In this document: positions 25,814 to 34,581 of the stretch, piece by piece
How positions within the stretch are numbered: position 1 is the stretch's first letter
Layout: the number at the start of each line of letters is the position of its first letter
From: JAXGXT01 sp040772665
Lineage (GTDB): Bacteria > Bacillota > Clostridia > Lachnospirales > Anaerotignaceae
NCBI GenBank assembly: GCA_040772665.1
Contig: JAXGXT010000005.1
Location: forward strand, 62,001-126,000
Reading direction: 5' to 3'
DNA: 64,000 nucleotides
Program-made: the position numbers and the translations under genes
Notes under the pieces: model-generated
The model's input: only the letters and a program-made list of their open reading frames with translations
Database searches by the model: none
Told to the model about the DNA's origin: nothing

Positions 25814-27196
25814 TCAAATCCTACTTTTCTCCCTTTTCACCACAGTCTGCATCATTACAACCGTCTCTGTATGTCCTGTTCTTCCAAACTGATTCATACA
25901 CTTAACTCTTTTCACTTTATATCCATTTTCTTCAAAAATCACTAGATCTCGTGCCAAAGATGTAGGTTTACAAGAAACATATATAATTTGCGGAGCATTA
26001 AAATTTATTATTTTTGTAATTGCCTTAGGATGAATTCCCTCTCTTGGAGGGTCAACAATAATAACGTCAGGCATATCCTGAAGAGAATCCACTGTTTTAA
26101 GAACATCTCCGGCTATAAATTCACAATTTTCTATTTTGTTAAGCTTTGCATTTTCTTTTGCAGCCTCTATAGCCTCTTCCACAATTTCAATTCCTATAAC
26201 TTTTTTACTGCTCTTTGCCATAACTTGGCTTATTGTTCCCGTTCCACAGTAAAGATCATAAATAATTTTATTATTTGTTTCGCCGCAAAAATCCTTTACT
26301 ATTGAATAAAGCTTTTCAGCACCTTTTGTATTAGTCTGAAAAAAGGAAAAGGCTGTAATCTTAAAACTTAAATCAAAAAGTTTGTCTATATAATAAGGTC
26401 TTCCGTAAATAATTGCAGTTTCATCACTTTTAACTACATCAGCAACACCGTCATTTTTTGTATGCAAGATTCCGCATATTTTTCCCATAAGAGGAATATG
26501 TAAAACTTCCTCCTTAAAATCCTGCAAAGAGAAATTAATTTCACTTGTTGTAACAAGATTAATAAGGATTTCTCCTGTGTAGGCGCCTTTTCTAACAACC
26601 AAATGCCTAAGTACTCCTTCACGCTTTGATTTATGATAAAATTGAATATTCCTGTTTTTAAAGAAATTTAAAACACAATCAATTATTTTAATATAGTCTT
26701 CATCAATTATGTTGCAGTCTTTAAGAGTAACCACCTCATAATAGCTTTTTCTTTTTCTCATGCCAAGAGCAAGCTCTCCATCTTTTTCTGTATCTCCAAA
26801 TGAAAACTCACATTTGTTTCTGTATCCTTTTTCAACAGGTGATGTTTCAATTCCCTCAAAGCTAAAATCTTTTATTTGAGCTTCCCTAAGCAAACTTAAA
26901 ACCTGCTTTTCCTTTATTTCGTTTTCCTTTTCCATGGTAATGTTTTGAAATGTGCATCCGCCGCAAACTGTAAAATGGCTGCATCCGGGCATTACCTCAT
27001 ATTCAGCCCTTTCAAGTACTTCTTCAAGACGAGCCTCTATTTTGCCCTCACGTTTTTTCGCCACCTTGCAAAGTACTTTCTGTCCCGGCAAAGTGTCTTT
27101 AACAGTAACTCTAAATTCTTCATAGTTACCCTTGCCTTTGTTGGGAAAAGCTATATCATCTATCTTAACTTCTATAATTTCATTTCTTTTCGCCAT
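25814..27196 (-). CDS. rlmD: 23S rRNA (uracil-C5)-methyltransferase, RlmD/RumA family
   Basis: Methylates a uridine of 23S rRNA using S-adenosylmethionine. In the 460 residues: an N-terminal TRAM domain (about 5-58), Cys residues for a 4Fe-4S cluster ('CSHFTVCGGC', plus a later 'RNKCEF'), the SAM motif 'DLYCGTGTIS', 'VDPPREGIHPKAI', and 'YVSCKPTSLARDL' with the catalytic Cys. The start is ATG 27196 behind GGGAGG; the frame's upstream extension to 27256 has no ribosome site. In Firmicutes the same enzyme can modify both U747 and U1939, so the exact target is unsure. Confidence 0.93.
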   Translation of the reverse strand: MAKRNEIIEVKIDDIAFPNKGKGNYEEFRVTVKDTLPGQKVLCKVAKKREGKIEARLEEVLERAEYEVMPGCSHFTVCGGCTFQNITMEKENEIKEKQVLSLLREAQIKDFSFEGIETSPVEKGYRNKCEFSFGDTEKDGELALGMRKRKSYYEVVTLKDCNIIDEDYIKIIDCVLNFFKNRNIQFYHKSKREGVLRHLVVRKGAYTGEILINLVTTSEINFSLQDFKEEVLHIPLMGKICGILHTKNDGVADVVKSDETAIIYGRPYYIDKLFDLSFKITAFSFFQTNTKGAEKLYSIVKDFCGETNNKIIYDLYCGTGTISQVMAKSSKKVIGIEIVEEAIEAAKENAKLNKIENCEFIAGDVLKTVDSLQDMPDVIIVDPPREGIHPKAITKIINFNAPQIIYVSCKPTSLARDLVIFEENGYKVKRVKCMNQFGRTGHTETVVMMQTVVKREKSRI

Positions 27197-27215
27197 TTTT
27201 TCCTCCCAAATATAT

Positions 27216-27244
27216 TTGTAATTTATTAACGTATATGCTATAAT
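27216..27244 (+). promoter_or_regulatory. Sigma-A promoter of the S1-domain gene
   Basis: -35 TTGTAA (27216-27221), a 17-bp spacer and consensus -10 TATAAT (27239-27244), about 45 bases ahead of the ATG at 27289. Confidence 0.75.
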
Positions 27245-27288
27245 TCTCTTATTCAAGTTTTTATTAAATAATAGGAGTGTAGTTATTA

Positions 27289-27738
27289 ATGTCAGAAACC
27301 ATCGTAGGCAGTATCGTTGAAGGTAAGGTAATCAAAATAACACCATTTGGTGCAATCGTTTCTTTAAACGAAAACGGACAGGGTCTTGTTCATATTTCTC
27401 AGATTTCTAATTCATTTGTTCAAGATATCAACGACCACCTTAAAGTAGATGATCCGGTTAAAGTTAAGGTTATGTCTATTGATCCTGAAACAAAAAGGAT
27501 TTCCCTCTCCATTCGTGCCGCACTTCCAAAACCCGAAAGAACCGATAGAGGAGAAAAACCTCAAAGAAGCTCCAACTTTAAACCAAGAGAGCAAAAACCA
27601 AGGTTTGATAAAAGCAATGATTCGCAAACACATGCACCTCAAGCTCCCGTTAATGATTTTGAGGAAAAAATGAAAGAATTCCTCAAACAATCCAACGATA
27701 AAATGGCAAGCTTAAACAAACGTGCCAACAAAAGATAA
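27289..27738 (+). CDS. S1 RNA-binding domain protein
   Basis: A 149-residue protein with one N-terminal S1 domain (residues 3-75; 'GSIVEGKVIKITPFGAIVSL', 'GLVHISQIS', 'VKVKVMSIDPETKRISLSIRA') and a long basic, disordered tail rich in Arg, Lys, Pro and Gln. It resembles the general stress protein 13/YugI/CvfD group, which binds ribosomes or RNA and affects translation. Single gene with its own promoter and terminator. Confidence 0.88.
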   Translation: MSETIVGSIVEGKVIKITPFGAIVSLNENGQGLVHISQISNSFVQDINDHLKVDDPVKVKVMSIDPETKRISLSIRAALPKPERTDRGEKPQRSSNFKPREQKPRFDKSNDSQTHAPQAPVNDFEEKMKEFLKQSNDKMASLNKRANKR

Positions 27739-27750
27739 TTTGCAAAGTTA

Positions 27751-27775
27751 AGCGAGGTTTTCACCTCGCTTTTTA
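27751..27775 (+). terminator. Terminator of the S1-domain gene
   Basis: An 8-bp stem AGCGAGGT/ACCTCGCT with a TTTC loop and a TTTTT tail, 13 bases after the stop. Confidence 0.9.
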
Positions 27776-27786
27776 CGTGCTTATTT

Positions 27787-28128
27787 TCACTTAATTTCTT
27801 TAGCATCGCCCCAAACACGGTCTAAGCTGTAAAAATCTCTTTGTTCCTTATTAAAAATATGAATTATTACATTTCCAAAATCAAGAAGCACCCAAATTCC
27901 TCCTTGATATCCTTCCGAATGATGAAGTTTGTAGCCTGCTTTAAAAAGCTTTTCTTCAACTGCATCCGCCATTGCCCTAAGCTGATTAACGTTGTTGCCG
28001 CTTGCAATAACAAAATAGTCGGTTATATTTGAAAGATTGTTAAGATCAAGCACCCTTATATCTTCTGCTTTTTTATCCTCCAATGCTTCTTTAGCCAGTC
28101 TTGCTGCCTCTTTAAAATCAAGATCCAT
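27787..28128 (-). CDS. rsfS: Ribosomal silencing factor RsfS
   Basis: Binds ribosomal protein uL14 and blocks subunit joining when nutrients are low. The 113 residues contain the family core 'DIRVLDLNNLSNITDYFVIASGNNVNQLRAMADAVEEKL' and 'GYQGGIWVLLDFGNVIIHIF'. It closes the nadD-yqeK-rsfS operon, a common Firmicutes order. GAGGATT precedes the ATG. Confidence 0.96.
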   Translation of the reverse strand: MDLDFKEAARLAKEALEDKKAEDIRVLDLNNLSNITDYFVIASGNNVNQLRAMADAVEEKLFKAGYKLHHSEGYQGGIWVLLDFGNVIIHIFNKEQRDFYSLDRVWGDAKEIK

Positions 28129-28145
28129 ATTAAAATCCTCCTGTA

Positions 28146-28712
28146 TTATAAATTTTTGTAATATTCTAAAGCTTCAAGCGATAATGGGTGAAGCTGCATT
28201 TTTCTTTCTTTTATATATTCTATAACTTCTTCAAGAATAAATTTCATTGCTTTATCCGTATCTATAAATGCAAGTTCCCTTGCCTTTTCCAACCCGTCAA
28301 AACTTTTTCTCTTAGGCTCTATATAGTCGGCAATAAAAATTATTTTTTCAAGCATAGTCATATTTATACGCCCCGTTGTATGAAATCGTATGGCATCAAG
28401 AATTTCCTCATCTGTAACGCCATATTCTCTTTTAGCCACCTCTGCCCCTAAAAACGAATGTGTCAAATCAATTTGGTTTAGCATAATTTCATCAACAGGC
28501 ACATGAAACTCCTTGCAAAACCGTCTTTTCATATCCGCAGGATAATCTTTTGCGCAGTCATGCAAAAGAGCCGCCGCATATGCTTTGTTCTTGTCAACAT
28601 TATAAAATTCAGCCATTTTAACAGCCGTTTTAACAACACCCATAGTGTGAATGTACCTTTCAAGAGATAAAGCAGATTGCAATTTTCTCTCCATAGTATT
28701 AAAACTTAACAT
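28146..28712 (-). CDS. yqeK: HD-domain phosphohydrolase YqeK
   Basis: A 188-residue HD-fold protein. YqeK proteins hydrolyse diadenosine tetraphosphate symmetrically. The metal motif is 'RYIHTMGVVKTAVKMAE' and 'ALLHDCAKDYP' (His-Asp), with further His residues in 'THSFLGAEVAK' and 'AIRFHTTGR' and an Asp in 'FIADYIEPKR'. Sits between nadD and rsfS, 9 bases after nadD. Confidence 0.93.
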   Translation of the reverse strand: MLSFNTMERKLQSALSLERYIHTMGVVKTAVKMAEFYNVDKNKAYAAALLHDCAKDYPADMKRRFCKEFHVPVDEIMLNQIDLTHSFLGAEVAKREYGVTDEEILDAIRFHTTGRINMTMLEKIIFIADYIEPKRKSFDGLEKARELAFIDTDKAMKFILEEVIEYIKERKMQLHPLSLEALEYYKNL

Positions 28713-28721
28713 ATAAACCTC

Positions 28722-29357
28722 TCACTTATAAAGCTTATTTTCAGCAATAAATTCGGCAACCTTTTCAGGCACCATATCTTTAACAGAAAGCCCTTTCTTA
28801 ACATTTTCCCTAACCATGGAAGACGATATTTCAACAGGCTCAACTTCTACAAACTGGATGTCACAGCCAAAATTCTTCTCTATATCTTCAATTTCTGAAA
28901 CAAGCTGATTTTTTTTATACCCAGGTCTGGTTACAACAACAAAATCACAAATTTTAAGAAGTTTTTTATAGTCTTTCCATGTACTAATATAATGCATGGC
29001 ATCAGCGCCTATAATAAACTTAAATTTGGATTTTTCTCCTAATTTCTTTTTTAATTGGGAAATAGTATCAACTGTATAGGTCATGCCCTTACGTTCAATT
29101 TCTATTGACGAAACACACATGTTTTTTTCGCCCTCAACTGCAAGCATTGTCATTTCAAGCCTTGTTTTACTGTCTGTGACCTCATGAATGTCTTTATGGG
29201 GAGGCATTCCGCTTGGAATAAACAAAACCTTTTCAATATCAGTTTTTTGCAATATTTCCCTTGCAACGGATATATGTCCGTTATGAACAGGGTCAAAAGT
29301 TCCTCCTAAAACAGCAAACTTTTTTACTCCCTTTATATTTACTAAATCATCAGCCAA
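28722..29357 (-). CDS. nadD: Nicotinate-nucleotide adenylyltransferase
   Basis: Transfers AMP to nicotinate mononucleotide in NAD synthesis. The 211 residues have the nucleotidyltransferase signature 'VLGGTFDPVHNGH' (about 17-29), 'FIPSGMPPHK' and the C-terminal 'ISSSMVRENVKKG' (SxxxR). The start is TTG at 29357 with GAGGTG 8 bases upstream. First gene of its operon behind the promoter at 29381-29409. The NAD kinase gene at 42.8 kb uses its product downstream. Confidence 0.96.
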   Translation of the reverse strand: MADDLVNIKGVKKFAVLGGTFDPVHNGHISVAREILQKTDIEKVLFIPSGMPPHKDIHEVTDSKTRLEMTMLAVEGEKNMCVSSIEIERKGMTYTVDTISQLKKKLGEKSKFKFIIGADAMHYISTWKDYKKLLKICDFVVVTRPGYKKNQLVSEIEDIEKNFGCDIQFVEVEPVEISSSMVRENVKKGLSVKDMVPEKVAEFIAENKLYK

Positions 29358-29380
29358 AAGTTATCACCTCTGATTGTATT

Positions 29381-29409
29381 ATTATACTTTAAACTTCTAA
29401 AAAGTACAA
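29381..29409 (-). promoter_or_regulatory. Sigma-A promoter of nadD-yqeK-rsfS
   Basis: On the minus strand, -35 TTGTAC (29404-29409), a 17-bp spacer and consensus -10 TATAAT (29381-29386). Confidence 0.75.
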
Positions 29410-29420
29410 GTAAACGACAA

Positions 29421-29458
29421 AAAAGCGGTCATTACAATTTGTAAATGTAGGACCGCTT
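29421..29458 (-). terminator. Terminator of yhbY
   Basis: An 8-bp stem AAGCGGTC/GACCGCTT encloses a 20-base A+T-rich loop that can pair further (ACAAATTGT). TTTTTT follows on the minus strand. Confidence 0.8.
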
Positions 29459-29463
29459 AAATG

Positions 29464-29760
29464 CTATTTTGTTTTAGGAAGCGAAATTATCTCTTTTTTA
29501 GATTTTCTGTAAAGCACAAATTTATTCCCAATAACCTGAACAACTTCTGACTTTGTTCTTTCGGCTATTGTTTGAGCAACTTCACGAGGTCCTAAAAGAT
29601 TGTTGTCAAGAACATTTGCCTTAACAAGTTCTCTTGCTTCTAAAGCCTGATTAAAGCTTTCAGTAAGCTCGGGAGTAACCCCGCTTTTACCAACATGAAA
29701 TATTGTATCTATACCGTTTGCCATACCTCTTAAATAAGCTCTTTGCTTGCTTGTAAGCAT
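29464..29760 (-). CDS. yhbY: RNA-binding protein YhbY (CRM domain)
   Basis: A 98-residue CRM-domain protein associated with pre-50S ribosomal particles. It shows 'LTSKQRAYLRGMAN', 'HVGKSGVTPELTES' (the conserved GxxG RNA-contact loop) and 'QVIGNKFVLYR'. ATG 29760 is chosen because GAAGGAG lies 8 bases before it; the frame runs 21 bases further but without a ribosome site. It often sits with obg and nadD; obg is absent here. Confidence 0.95.
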   Translation of the reverse strand: MLTSKQRAYLRGMANGIDTIFHVGKSGVTPELTESFNQALEARELVKANVLDNNLLGPREVAQTIAERTKSEVVQVIGNKFVLYRKSKKEIISLPKTK

Positions 29761-29809
29761 TTTTATTTCTCCTTCTAACAAATTAAAATAATAGTATCTC
29801 TAAATAGTT

Positions 29810-29838
29810 AGTTTACATTATCTTCAAAAGTTTGGCAA
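29810..29838 (-). promoter_or_regulatory. Sigma-A promoter of yhbY
   Basis: On the minus strand, -35 TTGCCA (29833-29838), a 17-bp spacer and -10 TAAACT (29810-29815), 50 bases upstream of the yhbY ATG. Confidence 0.6.
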
Positions 29839-29847
29839 GAAATACTT

Positions 29848-30612
29848 TTATTTCAGCAATCGAACATAAGGATATTCTTCTTCATATTTTATTACAGTAT
29901 CTACGTCATACACAGATTTAATTGTGTCAGAAGTTAAAACTTCATTAGGGCTTCCATAGGCAAAAATATTTGAATTTTTTAATACGATAATTTTATCGGA
30001 AAACATTGAAGTAAGATTAAGGTCATGTATAGACATGAGCACTCCTATATTTTTTTCCTTGGCAATTTCCGTTATAAGACTAAGGGTAAGAAGCTGATTT
30101 TTTAAATCAAGACTGCCTGTAGGTTCGTCAAGGATTAAAAATTTCGGTTCCTGCGCTAAAGCTCTTGCAATAAAAACTCTTTGCCTTTCTCCTCCGCTCA
30201 TTTCATTTATGTTTTTAAAGGCAAACCTTTCTAAATCCATTTTTTCGAGTATATCAAAAACGATGTTTTTATCTTTTTCTGTTATGTTTCTTTTTGAAAA
30301 AGCAATTCTTCCCATCATCACAGCATCCACAACACGTATAGGAAAAACACTGCCTGTGTACTGTGGAACGTAGCCTATAAGCTGTGCTTTTTTTTGCTGT
30401 GAAAGAGTGGAAACATCTGTATCATCAATATAAACTTTCCCCGATTTAGGCTTAATTATGCGGCAAATACACTTTAAAAGAGTTGTTTTTCCTGTTCCGT
30501 TTGAGCCTAAAAGAGAAACTGTTTCTCCTCCGCTTATCTCAAAACTGATATTATTAAGTATTTGCCTTTCGGGAACATAAAAATGCCCTATTCCCTCCAC
30601 AGAAAGCTTCAT
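29848..30612 (-). CDS. btuD: Cobalamin-type ABC transporter ATPase
   Basis: A 254-residue ATP-binding subunit of a siderophore/B12-type importer (FecE/BtuD family). Walker A 'LLGSNGTGKTTLL', Q-loop 'IGYVPQYTG', signature 'NEMSGGERQR', Walker B 'FLILDEPTGSLD' and H-loop 'SIHDLNLTS' are all present. Its first base overlaps the permease stop. The riboswitch ahead of the operon points to cobalamin or a corrinoid rather than iron. Confidence 0.92.
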   Translation of the reverse strand: MKLSVEGIGHFYVPERQILNNISFEISGGETVSLLGSNGTGKTTLLKCICRIIKPKSGKVYIDDTDVSTLSQQKKAQLIGYVPQYTGSVFPIRVVDAVMMGRIAFSKRNITEKDKNIVFDILEKMDLERFAFKNINEMSGGERQRVFIARALAQEPKFLILDEPTGSLDLKNQLLTLSLITEIAKEKNIGVLMSIHDLNLTSMFSDKIIVLKNSNIFAYGSPNEVLTSDTIKSVYDVDTVIKYEEEYPYVRLLK

Positions 30613-31685
30613 TATTCACCACCCCTTCTTTGTCTTAAAATAAGGTGAATAAATAAAGGAACACCTAAAAACGAAACAACTATCCCAACAGGTATGCTTA
30701 CAGGGGAAAGAATTGTTTTTCCCACTGCGTCTGAAATCATAAGAAGAAGAGCGCCCGTAACTGCTGAAAAAGGCAAAAGAAATTTATAATCATTGCCAAT
30801 AAGTATTCTTGCAATATGGGGTGCAACAAGCCCAACAAAACCAATAACGCCTGTAAAGCTTATTATTGCCGCTGTCATAAGTACAGATACAGCGCCTGTT
30901 ATAACCCTTATCCTTTTAGTGTTTATTCCAAGGCTTTCAACAAGTTCATCATCACCGGAAGCCATTGCGCCAAGCTTTTGGCTGTTAAATTGAAGAATCA
31001 AAACTCCTGTTATAACAAAACAGCTTGAAACAATAGCCTCTCTCCAAACAATGCCGTTAAATGTTCCAAAAGTCCATTGAACAACAGCCGCCAGCCTGTG
31101 CTCTTGAGCAAAAAACTCCACAGCCGAGGTTGCCGCACTGAAAAAATAGTTTAAAGCAATTCCTGTTAAAATTACTGATTCAGAGCTCATGCCCATTTTT
31201 CCCGAAACGGAGTATACAATAATCATGCATAAAATAGCCGCAGAAAAGGCGGAGAAAATTATGTCTGCTTCACTTTTGAAAAAAGGCGTTTGAGCAAACA
31301 CTATACATATGGATGCACCAAAAGCCGCAGCAGAAGAGATGCCTATTGTAAAAGGGCTTACAAGAGGATTTCTTGTTATCGCCTGCATGGCACTTCCTGC
31401 CGTCGCCATTCCTGCTCCTGCAATAATCGCCATAGCTATTCGAGGAAAACGCATTAAAACAATTATTTTTTCCGAAGAACCAATCTCCTGTGAAGTTAAA
31501 TTAAGAACACTTTTTATAGAAAGGCTTATGGCGGAAAAAACTTGTTTAAGGTTTGTGTCGGCAATGCCCAAGGTAGTAAAATAAACTCCTAAAATAACAG
31601 TTGCCGCAATGCTTATCAATAATGAAATTATTTTTTTTCTTTCTAATATTTCATATTGCTGCCTTATACTTTTTTCTTTGTTCAT
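30612..31685 (-). CDS. btuC: Cobalamin-type ABC transporter permease (FecCD family)
   Basis: A 357-residue integral membrane protein with about ten helices of the FecCD/BtuC fold. Typical motifs: 'LRFPRIAMAIIAGAGMATAGSAMQAITRNPLVSPFTIGISSAA', 'GSSSGI'-equivalent 'SGDDELVESLG', 'FVGLVAPHIARILIGND' and 'PVGIVVSFLGVPLFIHLI'. ATG 31685 follows the binding-protein stop directly; the longer frame to 31736 overlaps that gene and is unlikely. Works with the flanking ATPase and lipoprotein. Confidence 0.93.
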   Translation of the reverse strand: MNKEKSIRQQYEILERKKIISLLISIAATVILGVYFTTLGIADTNLKQVFSAISLSIKSVLNLTSQEIGSSEKIIVLMRFPRIAMAIIAGAGMATAGSAMQAITRNPLVSPFTIGISSAAAFGASICIVFAQTPFFKSEADIIFSAFSAAILCMIIVYSVSGKMGMSSESVILTGIALNYFFSAATSAVEFFAQEHRLAAVVQWTFGTFNGIVWREAIVSSCFVITGVLILQFNSQKLGAMASGDDELVESLGINTKRIRVITGAVSVLMTAAIISFTGVIGFVGLVAPHIARILIGNDYKFLLPFSAVTGALLLMISDAVGKTILSPVSIPVGIVVSFLGVPLFIHLILRQRRGGE

Positions 31686-31686
31686 T

Positions 31687-32787
31687 TTAATCTTCAAAAC
31701 CATAGACAGGATATGAATGCCCTTCAATATAATCAAGTTTTTGGTATTTCACAAGCCAATCTTTAAAAACTTCTTCGGGATGTAAATCAGGGAGCAAATC
31801 TGGATAAAGAAATTTAGCTATATACATTGTTCCCACAAGCTTTGATGCTCCCCCATGAACATAGTGAGAAAGAAGAAGAATATTTTCATTTTTTATTGCA
31901 TCTATTGTATCCCAGGCAGGTCTTGATTTAAGCTCTTCTTTTATTGAAATCATATCTTCCTCTGTGGGCGGATAATACGAAGAATATACATCAGGTGCAG
32001 AAACCTTAATTATATATTCAGGGTTTGCGGCAACTACAGCCTCAACATCCACTTCCACATTTGCAGAGTCTTTAAAAATGTTGTCTGCTCCTGAATATTC
32101 AACCATATTAAAAAAGAAGTTTCCAGGTATTGTGGTGTTTCCTGCTCTTCTATATTCAAAGTATACTTTTTTCTTTTCAACATTGCTAAGCTGATTATCA
32201 ATATAAGCAAGCTTGTCCATGAAATAGCCGGAAAGTTCCTTTGCTTCTTCTGTTTTTCCAAAGATATTACCCATTAATTCGCATGTCTTTTCAAATTGGT
32301 CTGTATAGTAAGCATCTGCCACAACCACTTTAATTCCAAAAGGTGAGAGCTGGCTTTCTGCCTCCTCATATGTACCATTGCCTGTTAGAATTAAAATTTC
32401 AGGATTAAGCTCTATTATTTTTTCATAGTTAAGCTGTTTTTGGTCTTTTCCTATAAGACTTTCCTCAGAAAACTTATTTTTCCACGACTCTTTATCTTGA
32501 AAAATATTATAGTCAACCCCTATTATTGAATCAATTGCATTAATTGCATTTATAATTTCAACATTATAAGCATTTGCAACAACGCATTTTGTAACAGGGT
32601 TTGGAATTTCAACTTCCCTGCCTATGCTGTCTATTATGATTTGAGATGTACTTTCTGTTTCGTTTTGAACATTTTCTTCTACAGCAGGTTTTTGTACTTC
32701 AGCAGATTTTTTTTCACTGCAGCCTGCAAATGATAATGATAAAACTAAAACCCCTAACAAAGATATTACTGTTTTCTTGAATTTCAT
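31687..32787 (-). CDS. btuF: Cobalamin-type ABC transporter substrate-binding lipoprotein
   Basis: A 366-residue lipoprotein with lipobox 'LSFAGC' (Cys23). It has the two-lobe TroA/BtuF-like fold: 'GREVEIPNPVTKCVV', 'IIGVDYNIF', 'IIELNPEILILTGNG' and a long linking helix. First gene after the cobalamin riboswitch, which makes a corrinoid the best ligand guess. The family also binds iron-siderophores and heme, so ligand identity rests on regulation. AGGAGG lies 9 bases before the ATG. Confidence 0.9.
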   Translation of the reverse strand: MKFKKTVISLLGVLVLSLSFAGCSEKKSAEVQKPAVEENVQNETESTSQIIIDSIGREVEIPNPVTKCVVANAYNVEIINAINAIDSIIGVDYNIFQDKESWKNKFSEESLIGKDQKQLNYEKIIELNPEILILTGNGTYEEAESQLSPFGIKVVVADAYYTDQFEKTCELMGNIFGKTEEAKELSGYFMDKLAYIDNQLSNVEKKKVYFEYRRAGNTTIPGNFFFNMVEYSGADNIFKDSANVEVDVEAVVAANPEYIIKVSAPDVYSSYYPPTEEDMISIKEELKSRPAWDTIDAIKNENILLLSHYVHGGASKLVGTMYIAKFLYPDLLPDLHPEEVFKDWLVKYQKLDYIEGHSYPVYGFED

Positions 32788-32904
32788 TTTAAATTCCTCC
32801 TAAACTTATTTTTTTATGCTGTGTTACCAATGTTTTTTAAATTCCCTCTTTTTTAAAAACAGGCATAAAAAAAATACCCATCTTCATCCCCAAGATTGTT
32901 TCAA

Positions 32905-33090
32905 CTCTCCATAAGGCAGGTCTCCTGACTTTTCTTCATCCTAATCCCTTAACCTTCCCATTAAAATTCAACAGTGGTTTCGCAAAGTTTTGCGTTTTAA
33001 GGTTTCGTCCAAATTACAGTAGTGGGTGCTGCTTTGGATTTTCACCAAATTCCCTATTATCTTCCCCAAATAGGGGAAGCACCTTAAGAG
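32905..33090 (-). promoter_or_regulatory. Cobalamin riboswitch
   Basis: Minus-strand RNA with the conserved pieces in order: GGTGC near the 5' end (33087 down), GGTGAAAATCCAAAGCAGCA then CCCACTACTGT, GGACGAAACC, the B12 box region AAACCACTGTT, GGGAAGG, GGATGAA, and AAGTCAGGAGACCTGCC (32905-32925). When B12 binds, it should switch off the downstream importer operon. The sequence after it (32870-32903) has a weak ATCTT/AAGAT stem followed by eight Ts, a possible terminator of the expression platform. Confidence 0.93.
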
Positions 33091-33125
33091 TGTTTAGTAT
33101 AAAAATTTAATTATACTTTTTTTAA

Positions 33126-34430
33126 TTATACTTCTGCTACTTCTTCTTCCTTTTCTTTGCTTATTTTAATAAATTCAATTCTTTTATCATCTATTTTTTC
33201 AACTTTAATAATTAAGTTATCAATTATCAATTCCGGGTGTTCATTTTCATCAGGTATTCTTCCAAGCTGACCTATTATAAAACCGCCAATGGTGTCATAG
33301 TCTTCTCCGTCTTTAAAATTAATATCTAAAATTTCTTCAACTTCATCAAGCTCTGTTGTGCCTTTAATGAGGAACGTATTTTCATCAATTTCAGTTATTT
33401 CTTCTTCTTCAACATCATATTCATCAAAAATATTACCCATTATTTCTTCAATAAGATCTTCCATTGTTACAATACCTGCCGTTCCGCCGTATTCATCAAT
33501 AACAATAGCCATATGAACTTTATTTTTTTGCATATCCTCAAAAAGTTCATCTATTTTTTTTGAAAACGGCACAAAGTAAGGCTCATGAAGTATTTTTTTA
33601 AGTTTAAAATCTCTTCCGTTTTTTCCGTTAAGATAAAATTTAAGTAAATCTCTTACACGAAAAAAACCTATAATATCATCAACATTCTCATTATATACTG
33701 GTATTCTTGAAAACTTTTCTTCGCTTATAACTTCAATAATATTTTCCAAAGAGGCGGTAGAAGGAACGGCAACTATGTCTGTTCTGTGTGTTGCAATTTC
33801 TCCTGCCATGGTTGTATTAAATTCAAAAATATTATTAATCATTTCTTTTTCTGTTAAATCAATGGCACCTGTATCGTTACCTTCATCAACAAGGCTTCTT
33901 ATTTCTTTTTGGGTTACACCTGTTTCGCTTTCCTTGCTGTTCATACCTATTATTTTATTAATTCCGCTTCCTATAAAAAGGCATGGCAAAACAAATGGCA
34001 AAGTAATAAATGAAAAAGCTAAAATCAAAGTTTTTGTTGCTAAAACAAGCTTTTCACCAAAATATGAGCCTAATGCCTTAGAGATTATATTACCAAATAA
34101 TAAAATAATCATAGCAAAAACAATAACAGCTATTATATTATAAAAAATGTTATGAGAAAGCCCTGATACTTTTATAAAATTAAAGTTTTGATAAACCTTT
34201 ACGAAAAAAAATTCGGCTGCTATAAAACAGATAATATAGCAAAATTGCAAACTGCATTCCAAAGTATCTTTTTTTTCCAAGTATTTTTCAAGTGCTTGGG
34301 CAGTTTTTTCTCCTTCTTCCGCCGCAAAGTGAATTTTTTTTAAATTAAGCTCATTAAAAGCAGCTTCATGCATTTTAAAAAATCCATGTAAACAAATAAA
34401 TAAAACAAGTAGTGCTATGTCACTAACCAA
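33126..34430 (-). CDS. CNNM/CorC-family membrane protein (hemolysin-like)
   Basis: A 434-residue protein with an N-terminal DUF21/CNNM membrane domain of about four helices and two CBS domains ('EIATHRTDIVAVPSTASLENII', 'HMAIVIDEYGGTAGIVTMEDLIEEIMG'). A C-terminal CorC_HlyC domain follows ('TFLIKGTTELDEVEEIL', 'DTIGGFIIGQLGRIP'). Relatives are linked to Mg2+ or Co2+ export or efflux control. The start is TTG 34430: AGGAGG lies 6 bases before it, and a promoter at 34468-34496 lies inside the longer open frame, ruling that out. DUF21 is shorter and more divergent than usual. Confidence 0.88.
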   Translation of the reverse strand: MVSDIALLVLFICLHGFFKMHEAAFNELNLKKIHFAAEEGEKTAQALEKYLEKKDTLECSLQFCYIICFIAAEFFFVKVYQNFNFIKVSGLSHNIFYNIIAVIVFAMIILLFGNIISKALGSYFGEKLVLATKTLILAFSFITLPFVLPCLFIGSGINKIIGMNSKESETGVTQKEIRSLVDEGNDTGAIDLTEKEMINNIFEFNTTMAGEIATHRTDIVAVPSTASLENIIEVISEEKFSRIPVYNENVDDIIGFFRVRDLLKFYLNGKNGRDFKLKKILHEPYFVPFSKKIDELFEDMQKNKVHMAIVIDEYGGTAGIVTMEDLIEEIMGNIFDEYDVEEEEITEIDENTFLIKGTTELDEVEEILDINFKDGEDYDTIGGFIIGQLGRIPDENEHPELIIDNLIIKVEKIDDKRIEFIKISKEKEEEVAEV

Positions 34431-34467
34431 AATTATCCTCCTCAAGTAATAAATGAACATTTTAATT

Positions 34468-34496
34468 ATTTTAGTATGTATATTCATTTTTGTCAA
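34468..34496 (-). promoter_or_regulatory. Sigma-A promoter of the CorC-like gene
   Basis: On the minus strand, consensus -35 TTGACA (34491-34496), a 17-bp spacer and -10 TAAAAT (34468-34473), 38 bases before the TTG start. Confidence 0.85.
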
Positions 34497-34503
34497 CAAA
34501 GTA

Positions 34504-34537
34504 AAACAGGGCAATTCAAAAAGAAAATGCCCTGTTT
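34504..34537 (-). terminator. Terminator of glyA
   Basis: A 10-bp perfect stem AAACAGGGCA/TGCCCTGTTT (34504-34513 with 34528-34537), followed on the minus strand by TTTTAC. It ends 8 bases before the next -35 element. Confidence 0.75.
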
Positions 34538-34581
34538 TTAATTTTTTCCCTTAAGTTTTAATATAATTACACCAAATTAAA

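Noticed and set aside
34430..34514. Longer N-terminus for the CorC-like protein
   Set aside because: The extra 28 codons contain a consensus promoter and the Shine-Dalgarno for TTG 34430.
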